Source: Brachybacterium avium (GTDB lineage Bacteria; Actinomycetota; Actinomycetes; Actinomycetales; Dermabacteraceae). From it: DNA of 64,000 bases. The stretch spans positions 1,736,001 through 1,800,000 of the forward strand of contig NZ_CP022316.1 of assembly GCF_002216795.1 (NCBI RefSeq), read 5' to 3'. Below are positions 34,165 through 44,125 of this stretch, piece by piece. The position numbers and the translations under genes were made by a program. A model generated the notes under the pieces. That model was not told the DNA's origin. It did not search any database and was given only the letters and a program-made list of their open reading frames with translations. The first letter of the stretch is position 1. Every line of letters starts with the position of its first letter.

Positions 34165-35574
34165 ATGGCTCCGACTTCCTCCGCCCCTGCCCGTCTCGCC
34201 TATATCGATGCGACCGCGGGCATCGCCGGTGACATGCTGCTGGCCGCTCTGATCGATGCCGGCGCCGATCTCGATGGGGTGCAGCGGGTGCTGGACGCCC
34301 TGGTCCCGGACTCGGTCCGCTTCACCCGTTCCTCCGTGGATCGCGGCGGGCAGCGGGCGGTGAAGATCGACGTGGACGTGCTGGTCGAGGACCCGCCGCA
34401 CCGCACCTGGGCCTCGATCCGGCAGCTGCTGGAGTGTTCCCGCGGGAACGCCGAGGTCCCGGCCCGCACGATCGACCTCTCGCTCGCGGTGTTCGGCCGT
34501 CTCGCCGAGGCCGAGGGCGCGACCCACGGGGTCCCGGCCGACGAGGTCCACTTCCACGAGGTCGGCGCACTGGACTCCCTGGCCGACGTGATCGGGGCCT
34601 GCGAGGCCTGGCGCCAGCTCGGCATCACCGAAGGCGCCGGCAGCGTGATCGCCGTCGGCTCCGGTCGCATCCGCGCCGCCCACGGCGACATCCCGGTGCC
34701 GGTCCCGGCGGTGGCGCGCCTCGCGCTCGGCTGGCCGACGGTCGCCGGTGAGCTGCTGCCTCCCCGCGGCCACGCCCCCAGCCACGATCACGACCACGCC
34801 CACCCGCACCCGCACCCGCATCCCGTCGAAGCCCCGGACTCCGATGCGGCCCTTCCCGCCCACGCCCAGGGCGGGCCCCATGAGCACGGCGGCCGACGGG
34901 TCCCGGCGGGGGTCGCCCCCGGCATCGGGGAGCTCGCCACCCCCACCGGCGTCGCGCTGCTGCGCGGGCTGACGAGCACCTCCGGCCCGCAGCCCTCGCT
35001 GCTGACCGAGGCCCTGGGGGTCGGAGCCGGCACCAAGGACACCCCTGGCCGACCGAACGTGGTGCGCGTGCTGGTGGGCCGTTCCGGCGCAGCCTTCGCC
35101 GCCGATGCGCACGACACCCCGGCCGCGGCCCTCCAGCTCGAGGCGAACGTCGACGACCTCGATCCCCGGCTCTGGCCCGGCGTGGTCGATGCACTGCTCG
35201 AGCACGGGGCGCTCGACGCCTGGCTGACCCCGATCATCATGAAGCACGGCCGCCCGGCGGTGACGGTCCACGCCCTGGTCCGTGAGGGAGCGGAGACCGA
35301 GCTCTCCGCACTGCTGATGGACCGCACCGGCAGCCTCGGCGTGCGCCGGCATCGGGTGGAACGGGTGATCCGCACCCGCGAGTTCACCGAGATCGAGGTG
35401 CAGGGACAGCGGATCGCGGTGAAGATCGCCCGCGACGCCGGGGGCGCCGTGGTGCGGCGGGAGCCGGAGTTCCGGGACGTCGTCGCCGCCGCCCGGGTGC
35501 TCGGCGTCAGCGAGCGGGCGATGCTGGACCTCGCGAAGGAATCCGCGACGGGCCTGACGGAACCGGGCGACTGA
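34165..35574 (+). CDS. larC: LarC, nickel-insertion protein for the nickel-pincer cofactor
   Basis: 469 residues in one frame, ATG 34165. It opens with YIDATAGIAGDMLLAALIDAG, has HFHEVGALDSLADVIG and the C-terminal LEANVDDLDPRLWPG and MKHGRPAVTV blocks: complete LarC (formerly DUF111). A loop at about 206-250 holds HDHDHAHPHPHPHP, a nickel-binding His tract. LarC uses CTP to place nickel in the pincer nucleotide. In L. plantarum larC is split by a programmed shift; here it is uninterrupted. It is 18.5 kb from larA-E-B, probably serving that enzyme. Confidence 0.93.
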   Translation: MAPTSSAPARLAYIDATAGIAGDMLLAALIDAGADLDGVQRVLDALVPDSVRFTRSSVDRGGQRAVKIDVDVLVEDPPHRTWASIRQLLECSRGNAEVPARTIDLSLAVFGRLAEAEGATHGVPADEVHFHEVGALDSLADVIGACEAWRQLGITEGAGSVIAVGSGRIRAAHGDIPVPVPAVARLALGWPTVAGELLPPRGHAPSHDHDHAHPHPHPHPVEAPDSDAALPAHAQGGPHEHGGRRVPAGVAPGIGELATPTGVALLRGLTSTSGPQPSLLTEALGVGAGTKDTPGRPNVVRVLVGRSGAAFAADAHDTPAAALQLEANVDDLDPRLWPGVVDALLEHGALDAWLTPIIMKHGRPAVTVHALVREGAETELSALLMDRTGSLGVRRHRVERVIRTREFTEIEVQGQRIAVKIARDAGGAVVRREPEFRDVVAAARVLGVSERAMLDLAKESATGLTEPGD

Positions 35575-35617
35575 CGGATACTGGGCAGGGACGATCACCG
35601 CTCACCTGGAGGTTCCC

Positions 35618-36004
35618 ATGGCTGCCCTGTTCGACGCGATCACCACGACCCTGGACCGGGCCCGCAAGTCGGAGCACGGTCGGCACGCCGAGCTGCTGGT
35701 CAACGACGGACCGCTGCGTCAGACCATCATCGCGCTGCTGCAGGGCATGCGGCTGTCCGAGCACAACTCCCCGCCCGCCGCGTCCATCCAGATGATCCGC
35801 GGCCGGGTGAAGGTCACCGGGCAGGAGACCGTGACCCTCGAGACCGGGACCATCGAGGAGCTGACCCATCACCGGCACTCGGTCGAGGCGCTCGACGACT
35901 CCGTGTTCCTGCTGACCACCGTCACCAACGTCCCCGGCGCCGAGAGCCACGACAGCCCCAGCACCCACACGAATGAGCTGCAGCGGGTGCACGAGGACGA
36001 CTGA
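35618..36004 (+). CDS. Small cupin-like protein
   Basis: 128 residues, ATG 35618 with TGGAGG upstream, 43 bases after larC. A helical head (residues 1-50) leads to a strand-rich section with IRGRVKVTGQETVTLETGTIEELTHHRH (quoted in part as a pattern of short strands), resembling a one-domain cupin barrel, and an acidic tail. The usual cupin metal residues are incomplete, with only the HHRH cluster. Function unknown; co-transcription with larC is possible. Confidence 0.65.
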   Translation: MAALFDAITTTLDRARKSEHGRHAELLVNDGPLRQTIIALLQGMRLSEHNSPPAASIQMIRGRVKVTGQETVTLETGTIEELTHHRHSVEALDDSVFLLTTVTNVPGAESHDSPSTHTNELQRVHEDD

Positions 36005-36009
36005 CCCGC

Positions 36010-38398
36010 TCAGGAGACCTCTCCACCGCCCTGCGCGGCGAGCTTGAGCCAGGTGTCCACGACGGTGTCCGGGTTCAGGGACATCGAGGCGATGCCCTGG
36101 TCCAGCAGCCATTCGGCGAGGTCGGGGTGGTCGGAGGGGCCCTGCCCGCAGATGCCCACGTACTTCCCCGCCGCGCGGCAGGCCTCGATCGCGCGGGAGA
36201 GCATGAACTTCACCGCCGGGTCCCGCTCGTCGAAGGCGTCCGCGACCAGCGCCGAGTCACGGTCCAGGCCGAGGGTCAGCTGGGTCATGTCGTTCGAGCC
36301 GATCGAGAAGCCGTCGAAGTGCTCGAGGAACAGCTCCGGGGTGGCGGCGTTCGAGGGGATCTCGCACATCATGATGACCTGCAGGTCCTTCCCCCCCGGA
36401 CCAGGCCGTGGGTGGCCATCAGCTCGATGACTCCCTTGCCCTCGGCGGGGGTGCGCACGAAGGGGATCATGAGCTTCACGTTGGTCAGGCCCATGTCCTC
36501 GCGCACGTAGCGCAGCGCCTCGCACTCCATCGCGAAGCACTCCGCGAAATCCTTCGAGAGGTAGCGGGAGGCGCCGCGGTACCCGATCATCGGGTTCTCC
36601 TCCTCGGGCTCGAACAGGGTCCCGGCCAGCAGGTTCGCGTACTCGTTGGACTTGAAGTCGCTCATCCGCACGATCACCGGCTCCGGCGCGAAAGCCGCCG
36701 CGATGGTGGCCACACCCTCGGCGACGCGCTGGACGAAGTACTCGCGCGGGGAGGCGTAGGCGGCGATCTTCTCGTGCACCTGCTGCGCGATCTCCGGCTG
36801 CTCATGCTCCAGCCGGTCCAGCTCCAGCAGGGCCCGGGGATGGATGCCGATCTGGCGGTTCACGATGAACTCGAGGCGCGCCAGGCCCACCCCGGCGTGC
36901 GGCAGCCGGGAGAAGCCGAAGGCCTGCTCGGGGTTGCCCACGTTCATCATGATCTTCGTGCGCAGCGGCGGCATCGAGTCGACCTCGGAGGAGGAGATGG
37001 TGAAGTCCAGCAGCCCCTCGTAGACGAAGCCGGTGTCGCCCTCTGCGGCGGAGACCGTGACCTCCTCGCCGTCGGCCAGCACCTCGGTGGCGGTGCCGGT
37101 GCCGACCACGGCCGGGATCCCCAGCTCACGGGCGATGATCGCCGCATGGCAGGTGCGACCACCCCGATTGGTGACGATCGCGCTCGCGCGCTTCATGATC
37201 GGCTCCCAGTCGGGGTCGGTCATGTCGGCGACCAGCACCTCTCCGGGCTGGAACTCGTGCATCCGCTCGATCGTGTCCAGCACCCGCACGGGCCCGGCAC
37301 CGATCCGGGCGCCGATCGCCCGGCCCTCGGCGCGGACCGGCCCGCGGGAGGCCAGGATGTACTTCTCGACCGTGTTGCCGGAGCGGGACTGGACCGTCTC
37401 GGGGCGGGCCTGGAGGATGTACAGCCCGCCGTCGGCGCCGTCCAGGCCCCATTCGATGTCCATCGGCCGCCCGTAGTGCTCCTCGATGATCAGCGCCTGA
37501 CGCGCGAGGTCCGTCACCTGCTGGTCGGTGAGGGAGAGGCGGGTGCGCTCGGCGGGGTCCACCTCGATGAACTCGGTGGTGCGGCCGACGGTCGCGTCGT
37601 CGGTGTAGACCATCTTGGTGGCCTTCTCGCCGACGGCTCGCTTGAGGATCGCGGGACGGTCCTCCCGCAGGCCCGGCTTGTAGACGTAGAACTCGTCGGG
37701 GTTGACCGCGCCCTGGACCACGCCCTCGCCCAGCCCGTAGGCGGAGGTGATGAACACGGCCTGGTCGAAGCCGGATTCGGTATCCATGGTGAACATGACC
37801 CCGGCCGAGCCGAGATCGGAGCGGACCATCTTCTGCACCCCGGCCGAGAGCGCCACCGCAGCATGCTCGAAGTCGTGGTGGACGCGGTAGGCGATCGCCC
37901 GGTCGTTGTACAGCGAGGCGAACACCTCGCGGATCGCGGTGAGCACCGCGTCGATGCCGCGCACGTTCAGGAAGGTCTCCTGCTGTCCGGCGAAGGAGGC
38001 GTCGGGCAGGTCCTCCGCAGTGGCCGAGGAGCGCACCGCGAAGGAGGCCGCCTCACCGCTGCCGGCGGCGAGCTGCTCGTAGGCGGTGCGGATGTCCGCC
38101 TCCAGCTGGGCGGGGAACGGCTGGGCGACGACCAGCTCGCGGATCTCGCGCCCGGCCTCGGCCAGCGCGATGGTGTCGTCGGTGTCCAGGCCCTGCAGCC
38201 GCTCCTCGATCCGCCGGGCGAGCCCGGTTCCGCCGAGGAACTCGCGATACGCCTCTGCGGTGGTGGCGAAGCCGTCGGGACATGGACCCCGAGCCGGGTC
38301 AGGTTCGAGACCATCTCGCCGAGGGAGGCGTTCTTGCCCCCCACCTGCTCAAGGTCCGACATGCCGAGCTCGGAGAACGGGCGGATGCTCTGCGTCAT
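36010..38398 (-). pseudogene. ppsA: Phosphoenolpyruvate synthase, two one-base frameshifts
   Basis: ATG 38398 begins [21 protein letters not shown], the PpsA start. Frame breaks occur near 38276 (GVHVP then [10 protein letters not shown]) and at the seven-C run 36391-36397 (THGLVRG then [12 protein letters not shown]). One added base at each restores 796 residues, normal for PpsA. Present are [18 protein letters not shown] (ATP-grasp), [20 protein letters not shown] (phospho-His) and the PEP-binding barrel with GSNDMTQLTLG. It makes PEP from pyruvate and ATP. Its regulator gene lies just upstream. Both breaks are at homopolymers, so a live gene with base-call errors is likely. Confidence 0.88.
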
Positions 38399-38423
38399 GG
38401 CGTGCTCCTTCAGTGGTGGGTGC

Positions 38424-39353
38424 TCAGAGCGGGGTGGTCCCGCGGCGGGCGAGCGATTGGAGGATCAGGGTGGACATCTCCTCGACGGACTTGCTCGAGG
38501 AGTCGACGAAGGGGACCCCGTGCACGTCATAGACGCGACGGGCCCGGGACAGCTCCCAGCGGGTCTGTTCGAGCGAGGCGTAGCGGGAATCGGGCATGCG
38601 CTCCCTGCGCACCGCCGTGAGCCGCTGCGGCGAGATGAGCAGCCCGAAGCAGCGGTCGGCGACGCCGGCGATCGAGGCGGGCAGCACCTCGCCGGCCAGG
38701 TCCTCGTCCACCAGCGGGTAGTTCGCCACGAAGATCCCGTGCATCAGCGCGAGATACATGCTGGTGGGGGTCTTGCCGCAGCGGGACGGCGCGATCAGCA
38801 CGACATCGGCCTTCTCGATCGCCCGCACGGACTGGCCGTCGTCGTGCTCGATCGCGAATTCGACCGCCTGCATGCGGCGGTTGTAGCGGCGGGAGTCCCC
38901 CACCCCGTGCAGCCGAGCCGGGGCGTGGTCGCCGGTGACCCCGAGCCGGTCCTCGAGCTGGGCGAGGTGTCCGCTGACGAAGTCGATCACCGGCGCCTTG
39001 GTGGCCCGCAGCTCCTCGCGCACCGCCTCGTCCACCACGGTCAGGAACACCAGCGGGGCGACCTCGCCGTCCATCGCCGCATCCAGGTCCCGGCGCACCT
39101 CGCGCGCCTCCTCGACGGTGCGCACGAAGGGCATCAGCCGCCGCTCGAAGGGGATCGTGGGGAACTGCAGCAGCAGAGCATTGCCCATGGTCTCGGCGCT
39201 GATGCCGGTGGAATCGGAGATGAAGAAGACCGGGACGGCAGAGGAGGCGGCGGGCTCGGAGCGACCGGCCGGAGGCGTCGCGCCCCTCGCCCCCGGCGAG
39301 AGCTTCCCGGCGGCGGAGGGCAGCGGTGGCGGGATCGGGAGATCAGCGTTCAC
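38424..39353 (-). CDS. PEP synthase regulatory protein (bifunctional kinase/pyrophosphorylase, DUF299)
   Basis: 309 residues from GTG 39353; the DUF299 domain begins at about residue 41 with VFFISDSTGISAETMGNALL. The nucleotide loop APSRCGKTPTS (188-198) and YPLVDEDL are typical. This family phosphorylates PpsA on a threonine next to its catalytic histidine using ADP, and removes it with phosphate, switching PEP synthesis. The gene ends 25 bases before the ppsA start, a functional pair. The first 40 residues are Pro/Ala/Gly-rich and not conserved. Confidence 0.92.
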   Translation of the reverse strand: MNADLPIPPPLPSAAGKLSPGARGATPPAGRSEPAASSAVPVFFISDSTGISAETMGNALLLQFPTIPFERRLMPFVRTVEEAREVRRDLDAAMDGEVAPLVFLTVVDEAVREELRATKAPVIDFVSGHLAQLEDRLGVTGDHAPARLHGVGDSRRYNRRMQAVEFAIEHDDGQSVRAIEKADVVLIAPSRCGKTPTSMYLALMHGIFVANYPLVDEDLAGEVLPASIAGVADRCFGLLISPQRLTAVRRERMPDSRYASLEQTRWELSRARRVYDVHGVPFVDSSSKSVEEMSTLILQSLARRGTTPL

Positions 39354-39498
39354 AGGGCGCCCCTTGCTCTGGGCCCGGTGACGTGCACCGGGGACACGTC
39401 GATGTGCTGGGCTCACCGTAACCGTGCCAGGGGGGCCAGGGCGAGGACACCCGCGAAGGTGGTGCGGCTCACCACCGCGGTGCGCGAGATCAGCGACG

Positions 39499-39526
39499 TG
39501 CGCGTTCACGTGAGCACGAACGCGCA
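39499..39526 (-). terminator. Small hairpin after the 39.5-40.9 kb membrane gene
   Basis: TGCGCGTTC (39499-39507) and GAACGCGCA (39518-39526) form a perfect nine-base stem with a ten-base loop, six bases beyond the stop of the minus-strand gene. No T-tail. Confidence 0.4.
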
Positions 39527-39531
39527 GGAGG

Positions 39532-40920
39532 TCAGTGCACGCTCGCCCCAGGCCTGCCCGGTTCCTCCGCTGCGGAGTCCTCCGGGAGCGGTCGCACCGG
39601 CCAGCGCTGCACCAGCTCGTCCCGCAGGCTCTGGTCCCGAGCATCGAGCACGCTCGAGATCACGATCCCGAGGGCCAGCACGGTGAGGGAACCCAGCACG
39701 ATCCACGGCCCGAGCGCGCCGGCGGCCCGCAGCTCCGGGCCGGCTGCGGCGTAGTGGTCCCAGTCCGGCAGCTCCGCCACCGCGTCCACGAACCACAGGG
39801 CGATGCCGAGCGCGGCACCGGCCCCGGAGAATGCGAAGAGCACCTTCAGGATCGCCAGTGAGGTGGGGGCCATGGCTCGGCGGAGCAGGGCATACGGCGG
39901 GGGGACGGCAGCGGTGTCGGCGAGCGCCCGGCGCAGCACCCGATGCTCCGACCGGCGGAGGATGATCGTGCAGACCACGATCCCGGCGAGGGCGAGCAGC
40001 GCCACGCCGCCGGCGGCCCCCATCCCCATGGCCAGCAGGTCCACGATGCGCTCGGCCTCGGGGCCGAGGTCCGCGCGCTCGCCCAGCTGCCGGCTGGCGG
40101 TGCGGGTGGCATCGGGATACGCGACAGCGACGACGATCTCGAACGCTGTCAACCCGGCCATGGCTGCGAAGGCGGCGACCGTGACCAGCACGGTGCTGAG
40201 CGTCCGGGTGCCGCGGCCGGGTAGGGCCCCGCCCAGCCCGGCCCGCGCCCGCGCCTCGCTGATGCCCTGCGCGGTCAGCTCCCGACCGGCGGCGAGGATC
40301 CGGTGCGGCTGGGTCCACCACTGCGCCAGCTCCTCGGAGTGCCGCACCTGCCACCGGCGGAAGACCCGCCCGGTCAGGGGGATTCCGGCCCAGATCATCG
40401 CGAGCAGCAGCGCTCCGCCTCCGAGGATCGCCAGCCCCACCGGGTCGACACCGCTCTCGAACGTTGCGAAGACCACGATGAGAAAGCAGAGGCCCACGAT
40501 CGTGAGCAGCCAGATGACGATGAGCCGGTACGCCCGGGCGCTGCTGTCCCGCGCGGCCTCCCACTGCAACGGGATCGGCACCGACGTCTCCGGAGCTCCG
40601 CGGCGGATCGTCGCCACCAGGGCTCGCGCCATCAGCGGCCCCTCCAGGGCGCCGAGCAGCCCGTACGCGAGCAGTCCGCTCAGCCCCAGGGCGAGGTCGC
40701 CGACGACAGAGGCACGGGTGACCAGGTCCAGGGTGCTCGCCGCCTGGGACTCGGGCAGCACCTCCTCCGCGACGATCCCGCTGAGGAGGGCGATCGCGAA
40801 CAGGGCCACCAGGCCCATCAGGCCCCAGAACATCGCGTCCGCAGCGGCCCTGCGGAGCGTCGCCGCCTTGCCGATCGGATGCACGCGCCAGCGGGAGTCG
40901 GCCAGGGAGCTCATCGCCAT
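39532..40920 (-). CDS. Multi-helix membrane protein of unknown function
   Basis: 462 residues with about eight transmembrane helices in two similar halves, each with a pair, a basic cytosolic segment, and another pair (about 30-52, 70-90, 135-155, 165-182, 240-262, 300-325, 355-378, 403-425). There is no transporter or enzyme motif I recognise, and the cytoplasmic loops are Arg/Ala-rich. It lies 16 bases after the end of the methyltransferase gene on the same strand and may share its message. Confidence 0.7.
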   Translation of the reverse strand: MAMSSLADSRWRVHPIGKAATLRRAAADAMFWGLMGLVALFAIALLSGIVAEEVLPESQAASTLDLVTRASVVGDLALGLSGLLAYGLLGALEGPLMARALVATIRRGAPETSVPIPLQWEAARDSSARAYRLIVIWLLTIVGLCFLIVVFATFESGVDPVGLAILGGGALLLAMIWAGIPLTGRVFRRWQVRHSEELAQWWTQPHRILAAGRELTAQGISEARARAGLGGALPGRGTRTLSTVLVTVAAFAAMAGLTAFEIVVAVAYPDATRTASRQLGERADLGPEAERIVDLLAMGMGAAGGVALLALAGIVVCTIILRRSEHRVLRRALADTAAVPPPYALLRRAMAPTSLAILKVLFAFSGAGAALGIALWFVDAVAELPDWDHYAAAGPELRAAGALGPWIVLGSLTVLALGIVISSVLDARDQSLRDELVQRWPVRPLPEDSAAEEPGRPGASVH

Positions 40921-40936
40921 ATATTGCCCGATGAGG

Positions 40937-41542
40937 TCACGCGCGGGTCAGGATCCCCACCAGGAAGTCATCGTGCGCGGGGAGGAGGTCCCAGGTCCCG
41001 AAGCGCTGGCTCAGCCGCAGTCCGCCGGCGGCGGCGTCGGCCATGAAGTCCCCGGCCGCGTAGCCGCGGTCCAAACCGAAGCCCACCACCAGGCGTCCTT
41101 CGGGTGCGAGGTGAGCGGCGAGCCGGGCGAGCGCGGGGCGGCGCTCCGCTGCGGACAAGAAGGTGAGCACGTTCCCTGCGCAGGCGATGAGATCGAACCG
41201 CTCGGGCAGGTCCAATGCTGCAAGGTTCCCGACCTCCCAGCGGGCCCCGGGGTGCTCCGCACGGGCGACCTCGATGAGGTGCGGGTCGAGGTCGACCCCC
41301 GTCACCGTGTGCCCGGCCCGGGCGAGGTACCCGCCCAGGCGTCCGCTGCCGCAGCCGGCGTCGAGCACCCGGGCGCCGCGCCCGGCCATGGCATCGAGCA
41401 GGCGGGCCTCGCCGTGGATGTCCTGGCCGGCGGCCTCCAGGCGCTGCCAGCGCTCGGCATGATGGTGGGCGTGCTGGGGGTCCCGGCGCACCGCCGCATC
41501 CCACAGATTCTCGGCGGGCCCCGGCAGGGAGGAGCCGCTCAT
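40937..41542 (-). CDS. Class I SAM-dependent methyltransferase
   Basis: 201 residues, starting in ATGA overlap with the upstream CNNM gene. Motif I VLDAGCGSGRLG is at 59-70, motif II GVDLDP follows, and FDLIACAGNVLTFL is motif IV. The fold is complete but has no substrate-specific extension. The family includes small-molecule and protein methylases; substrate unknown. Confidence 0.87.
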   Translation of the reverse strand: MSGSSLPGPAENLWDAAVRRDPQHAHHHAERWQRLEAAGQDIHGEARLLDAMAGRGARVLDAGCGSGRLGGYLARAGHTVTGVDLDPHLIEVARAEHPGARWEVGNLAALDLPERFDLIACAGNVLTFLSAAERRPALARLAAHLAPEGRLVVGFGLDRGYAAGDFMADAAAGGLRLSQRFGTWDLLPAHDDFLVGILTRA

Positions 41543-42579
41543 GCGGCGATCCGTGAATCGTCGCGGATCTGGCCCACCAGCTCCTCGAGCATGTCCTCCA
41601 GGGTGACGATGCCGATCACGGTGCCCGCCTCATCGGTCGCGGCGCCGAGATGTGCTCCGGAGTCCTGCATCGAGGCGAGCGCCCGGCGCAGCGGCGCTGC
41701 GGCCCCGACCACCGGCAGCGCCCGGATGCGGGCGGCCGGGATCGGCTGCTCCCGGTGCTCCTGCACGGAGTCCAGCAGGTCCTTGATGTGGACGTAGCCG
41801 GTCAGGCGACCATCAGCGGCACGGACCGGGAAACGGGAATAGCCCTCGACCGCCGCCGCCTCGGCCTGTGCGGCGGTGACGCCCTCGGGCAGGGTGGAGA
41901 TCTCCTCCAGCGGGATCACCAGGTTCGCGACGCTGCGGGCCTCGAAGCGCAGGGCACCCAGCAGCAGCGCCTCGTCGTTGTCCTCGAGCAGCCCGCCCTC
42001 GCGGGACTCGCTGACCATCGCCGCCACCTCGTTGCGGGTGAAGACGCTGGTGACCTCTGCCTTCGGGGTGACCCCGAGCATCCGCAGCACCAGGTTGCCG
42101 CAGGCGTTCAGCAGCCACAGCAGGGGCCGGAGCACGGTGACGATGCCCATCAGGGGCGGGCTGAGGAGCAGCGCCATCCGCTCCGGTCCGGCCAGGGCGA
42201 TGTTCTTGGGCACCATCTCACCGAAGACGACATGCAGGTAGGTGACCAGGGCCAGAGCGATCACGAAGGCGATCGGGTGGGTGAGGGCGCCCGGGACGCC
42301 GAGCAGCTCCAGCGGCCCGTCGATCAGATGCGCGATGGCGGGTTCGCTGATCGCGCCGAGCGCGAGCGAGCAGACGGTGATGCCCATCTGCGCCCCGGCC
42401 ATCATCAGCGAGACCTGCTCCATCGCGGAGATGGTGACCTTCGCGGCCCAGCGTCCCTCGAGGGCCCTCGGTTCGATGATCGAGCGGCGGGCGGAGATCA
42501 GGGCGAACTCCGCCCCGACGAAGAACGCGTTCAGCAGGAGCAGCAGGAGGGTGAGGGCGAGGCCGGTCGGGGTGCTCAT
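41539..42579 (-). CDS. CNNM/CorC-family (hemolysin-type) membrane protein with CBS pair
   Basis: 346 residues. A DUF21/CNNM membrane domain (helices at about 4-25, 55-80, 95-118 and 125-150) holds the family blocks GAEFALISARRS and VVFGEMVPKNIAL. Two CBS motifs follow (VIPLEEISTLPEG, YSRFPVRA). It lacks the C-terminal CorC_HlyC domain found in its neighbour. CNNM proteins export or regulate magnesium. It overlaps the genes on both sides by four bases. Confidence 0.88.
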   Translation of the reverse strand: MSTPTGLALTLLLLLLNAFFVGAEFALISARRSIIEPRALEGRWAAKVTISAMEQVSLMMAGAQMGITVCSLALGAISEPAIAHLIDGPLELLGVPGALTHPIAFVIALALVTYLHVVFGEMVPKNIALAGPERMALLLSPPLMGIVTVLRPLLWLLNACGNLVLRMLGVTPKAEVTSVFTRNEVAAMVSESREGGLLEDNDEALLLGALRFEARSVANLVIPLEEISTLPEGVTAAQAEAAAVEGYSRFPVRAADGRLTGYVHIKDLLDSVQEHREQPIPAARIRALPVVGAAAPLRRALASMQDSGAHLGAATDEAGTVIGIVTLEDMLEELVGQIRDDSRIAA

Positions 42580-43943
42580 CGGTTCTCCTCCGTCTCGTCC
42601 GCATCGTCGGCCTCGAGGAGCTCGACCTTCACGTGGACGGTCTCGATCCGCATGCCGTCGACCTCGGTGACCTCGATGCGCAGCCGGGCGGGCTCCTCGC
42701 CCGGGGCGGGGTCGGTGCCCACCAGCACCTCGTCGCCGACCTCCGCGAGGCGGCCCAGCTCCATCGTGATCAGCCCGCCGAGGGTGTCGTAGTCCTCGTG
42801 CTCGGGCACGGTCACGCCGAGCCGCTCGCTCGCCTCGTCGGGGCGCATCCTGCCGTCGAGGTCCCAGGAGCCGTCGGGCTCGGGGGTGTCGTCCATCTCC
42901 TCGTCGTGCTCGTCGCGGACCTCGCCGACGATCTCCTCGACGAGGTCCTCGAGGGTGATGAGCCCGGCATGGTCGCCGAACTCGTCCACCACCACGGCCA
43001 TCTGCAGGCCGCCGGCGCGCAGGGTGTCCATCAGGTCATCGAGCGGGACCGTGTCCGGCACGAATGTGGCCGTGCCCATCACCGTCTCGACGAGGGTGGT
43101 GGGTCGCTGGTCGAAGGGGACCGCGAGGCCGTGACGGATGTGGGCGACGCCCGCGATCTCGTTCTCGTCGTCCAGCACCGGGAAGCGGGAGTGACCGGTG
43201 ATCCGGGCGAGCTCGAGCAGCTCGGCCACGGAGTCGCCGACCTCGAGGGAGTCCATGCGCCCGCGCGGGACCATCGCGTCATGCGCACGTCGGTCGCCGA
43301 AGGCGAGGGTGCGCTGGACCAGCGAGGCGGTCTCCGCGGCGAGCGCACCCTCGTCGGCGGAGCGCTTGACCAGCACCGCGAGCTCGTCGGCGCTGCGGGC
43401 GGAGCTGAGCTCCTCCTGCGGTTCGACGCCGAGGGCGCGCACCACGGCGTTGGCGTTGCCGTTGAACAGGCGGATCGGCAGCCTGAAGAGCGTGGTGAAC
43501 AGCCGCTGGAAGCCGACCACGAACTTCGCGGTCCGCAGCGGCTCCGCGATCGCCAGGTTCTTGGGGACCAGCTCGCCGAAGATCATGGTCATCCCGGTGG
43601 CGAGCACCAGGGCGATGGTCACGGAGATCGAGCGGGCGGCGACCTGGCCGAGGCCCGCGTCGAGCAGGCCGGGGCCGATCAGCGCCGCGATCGCGGGCTC
43701 TGCGAGGAAGCCGATCCCCAGGTTCGTGACGGTGATGCCGAGCTGGGCGCCGGAGAGCTGGGTGGAGAGGGTCTTCATCCCCTGCAGTACGCCGCCGGCT
43801 CGTCTGTCGCCGGCAGCGTCGGCCGCCTCCACCTCGTTGCGGTTGACGGTGATCAGGGAGAACTCGGCGGCGACGAAACCGCCGCAGACGGCGATCAGCA
43901 CGAGGCCGACCGCCAGGGATATGAGGGGACCGATCAGGTCCAT
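42576..43943 (-). CDS. CNNM/CorC-family membrane protein with CBS pair and CorC domain
   Basis: 455 residues, the full-length partner of the previous entry. DUF21 part with FVAAEFSLITVNRNEVE and MIFGELVPKNLAIAEP, then two CBS domains (MVPRGRMDSLEVG, HSRFPVLDDE, VVVDEFGDHAGLITLEDLVEEIVGE in part) and a C-terminal CorC_HlyC domain. Two adjacent paralogues of this type, long then short, are common in actinobacteria and may form a heterodimer for magnesium efflux. Confidence 0.9.
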   Translation of the reverse strand: MDLIGPLISLAVGLVLIAVCGGFVAAEFSLITVNRNEVEAADAAGDRRAGGVLQGMKTLSTQLSGAQLGITVTNLGIGFLAEPAIAALIGPGLLDAGLGQVAARSISVTIALVLATGMTMIFGELVPKNLAIAEPLRTAKFVVGFQRLFTTLFRLPIRLFNGNANAVVRALGVEPQEELSSARSADELAVLVKRSADEGALAAETASLVQRTLAFGDRRAHDAMVPRGRMDSLEVGDSVAELLELARITGHSRFPVLDDENEIAGVAHIRHGLAVPFDQRPTTLVETVMGTATFVPDTVPLDDLMDTLRAGGLQMAVVVDEFGDHAGLITLEDLVEEIVGEVRDEHDEEMDDTPEPDGSWDLDGRMRPDEASERLGVTVPEHEDYDTLGGLITMELGRLAEVGDEVLVGTDPAPGEEPARLRIEVTEVDGMRIETVHVKVELLEADDADETEENR

Positions 43944-44125
43944 GGACGGATCCCCCCATGGGAAGTGATGAGATGCAGGCCCGAAGGCCTGGGACTGTCA
44001 CTGGGGGCGTCGCTGGCGGCGCTCATGATCTCCTGGTGCTCCTCATGACGACTCCGACGATCGGGGCCGAATGACGGAATATTACAGCCCGCTCCCTGGA
44101 TGCGGGGGCCGCTGTGGAGGACACC

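Noticed and set aside
34165-35574. Programmed frameshift in larC as in L. plantarum
   Set aside because: Here larC is a single uninterrupted 469-codon frame, so no shift is needed.
36408-39686. A 1,092-codon open frame opposite ppsA and its regulator
   Set aside because: Antisense shadow. The minus strand has clear PpsA and DUF299 signatures.
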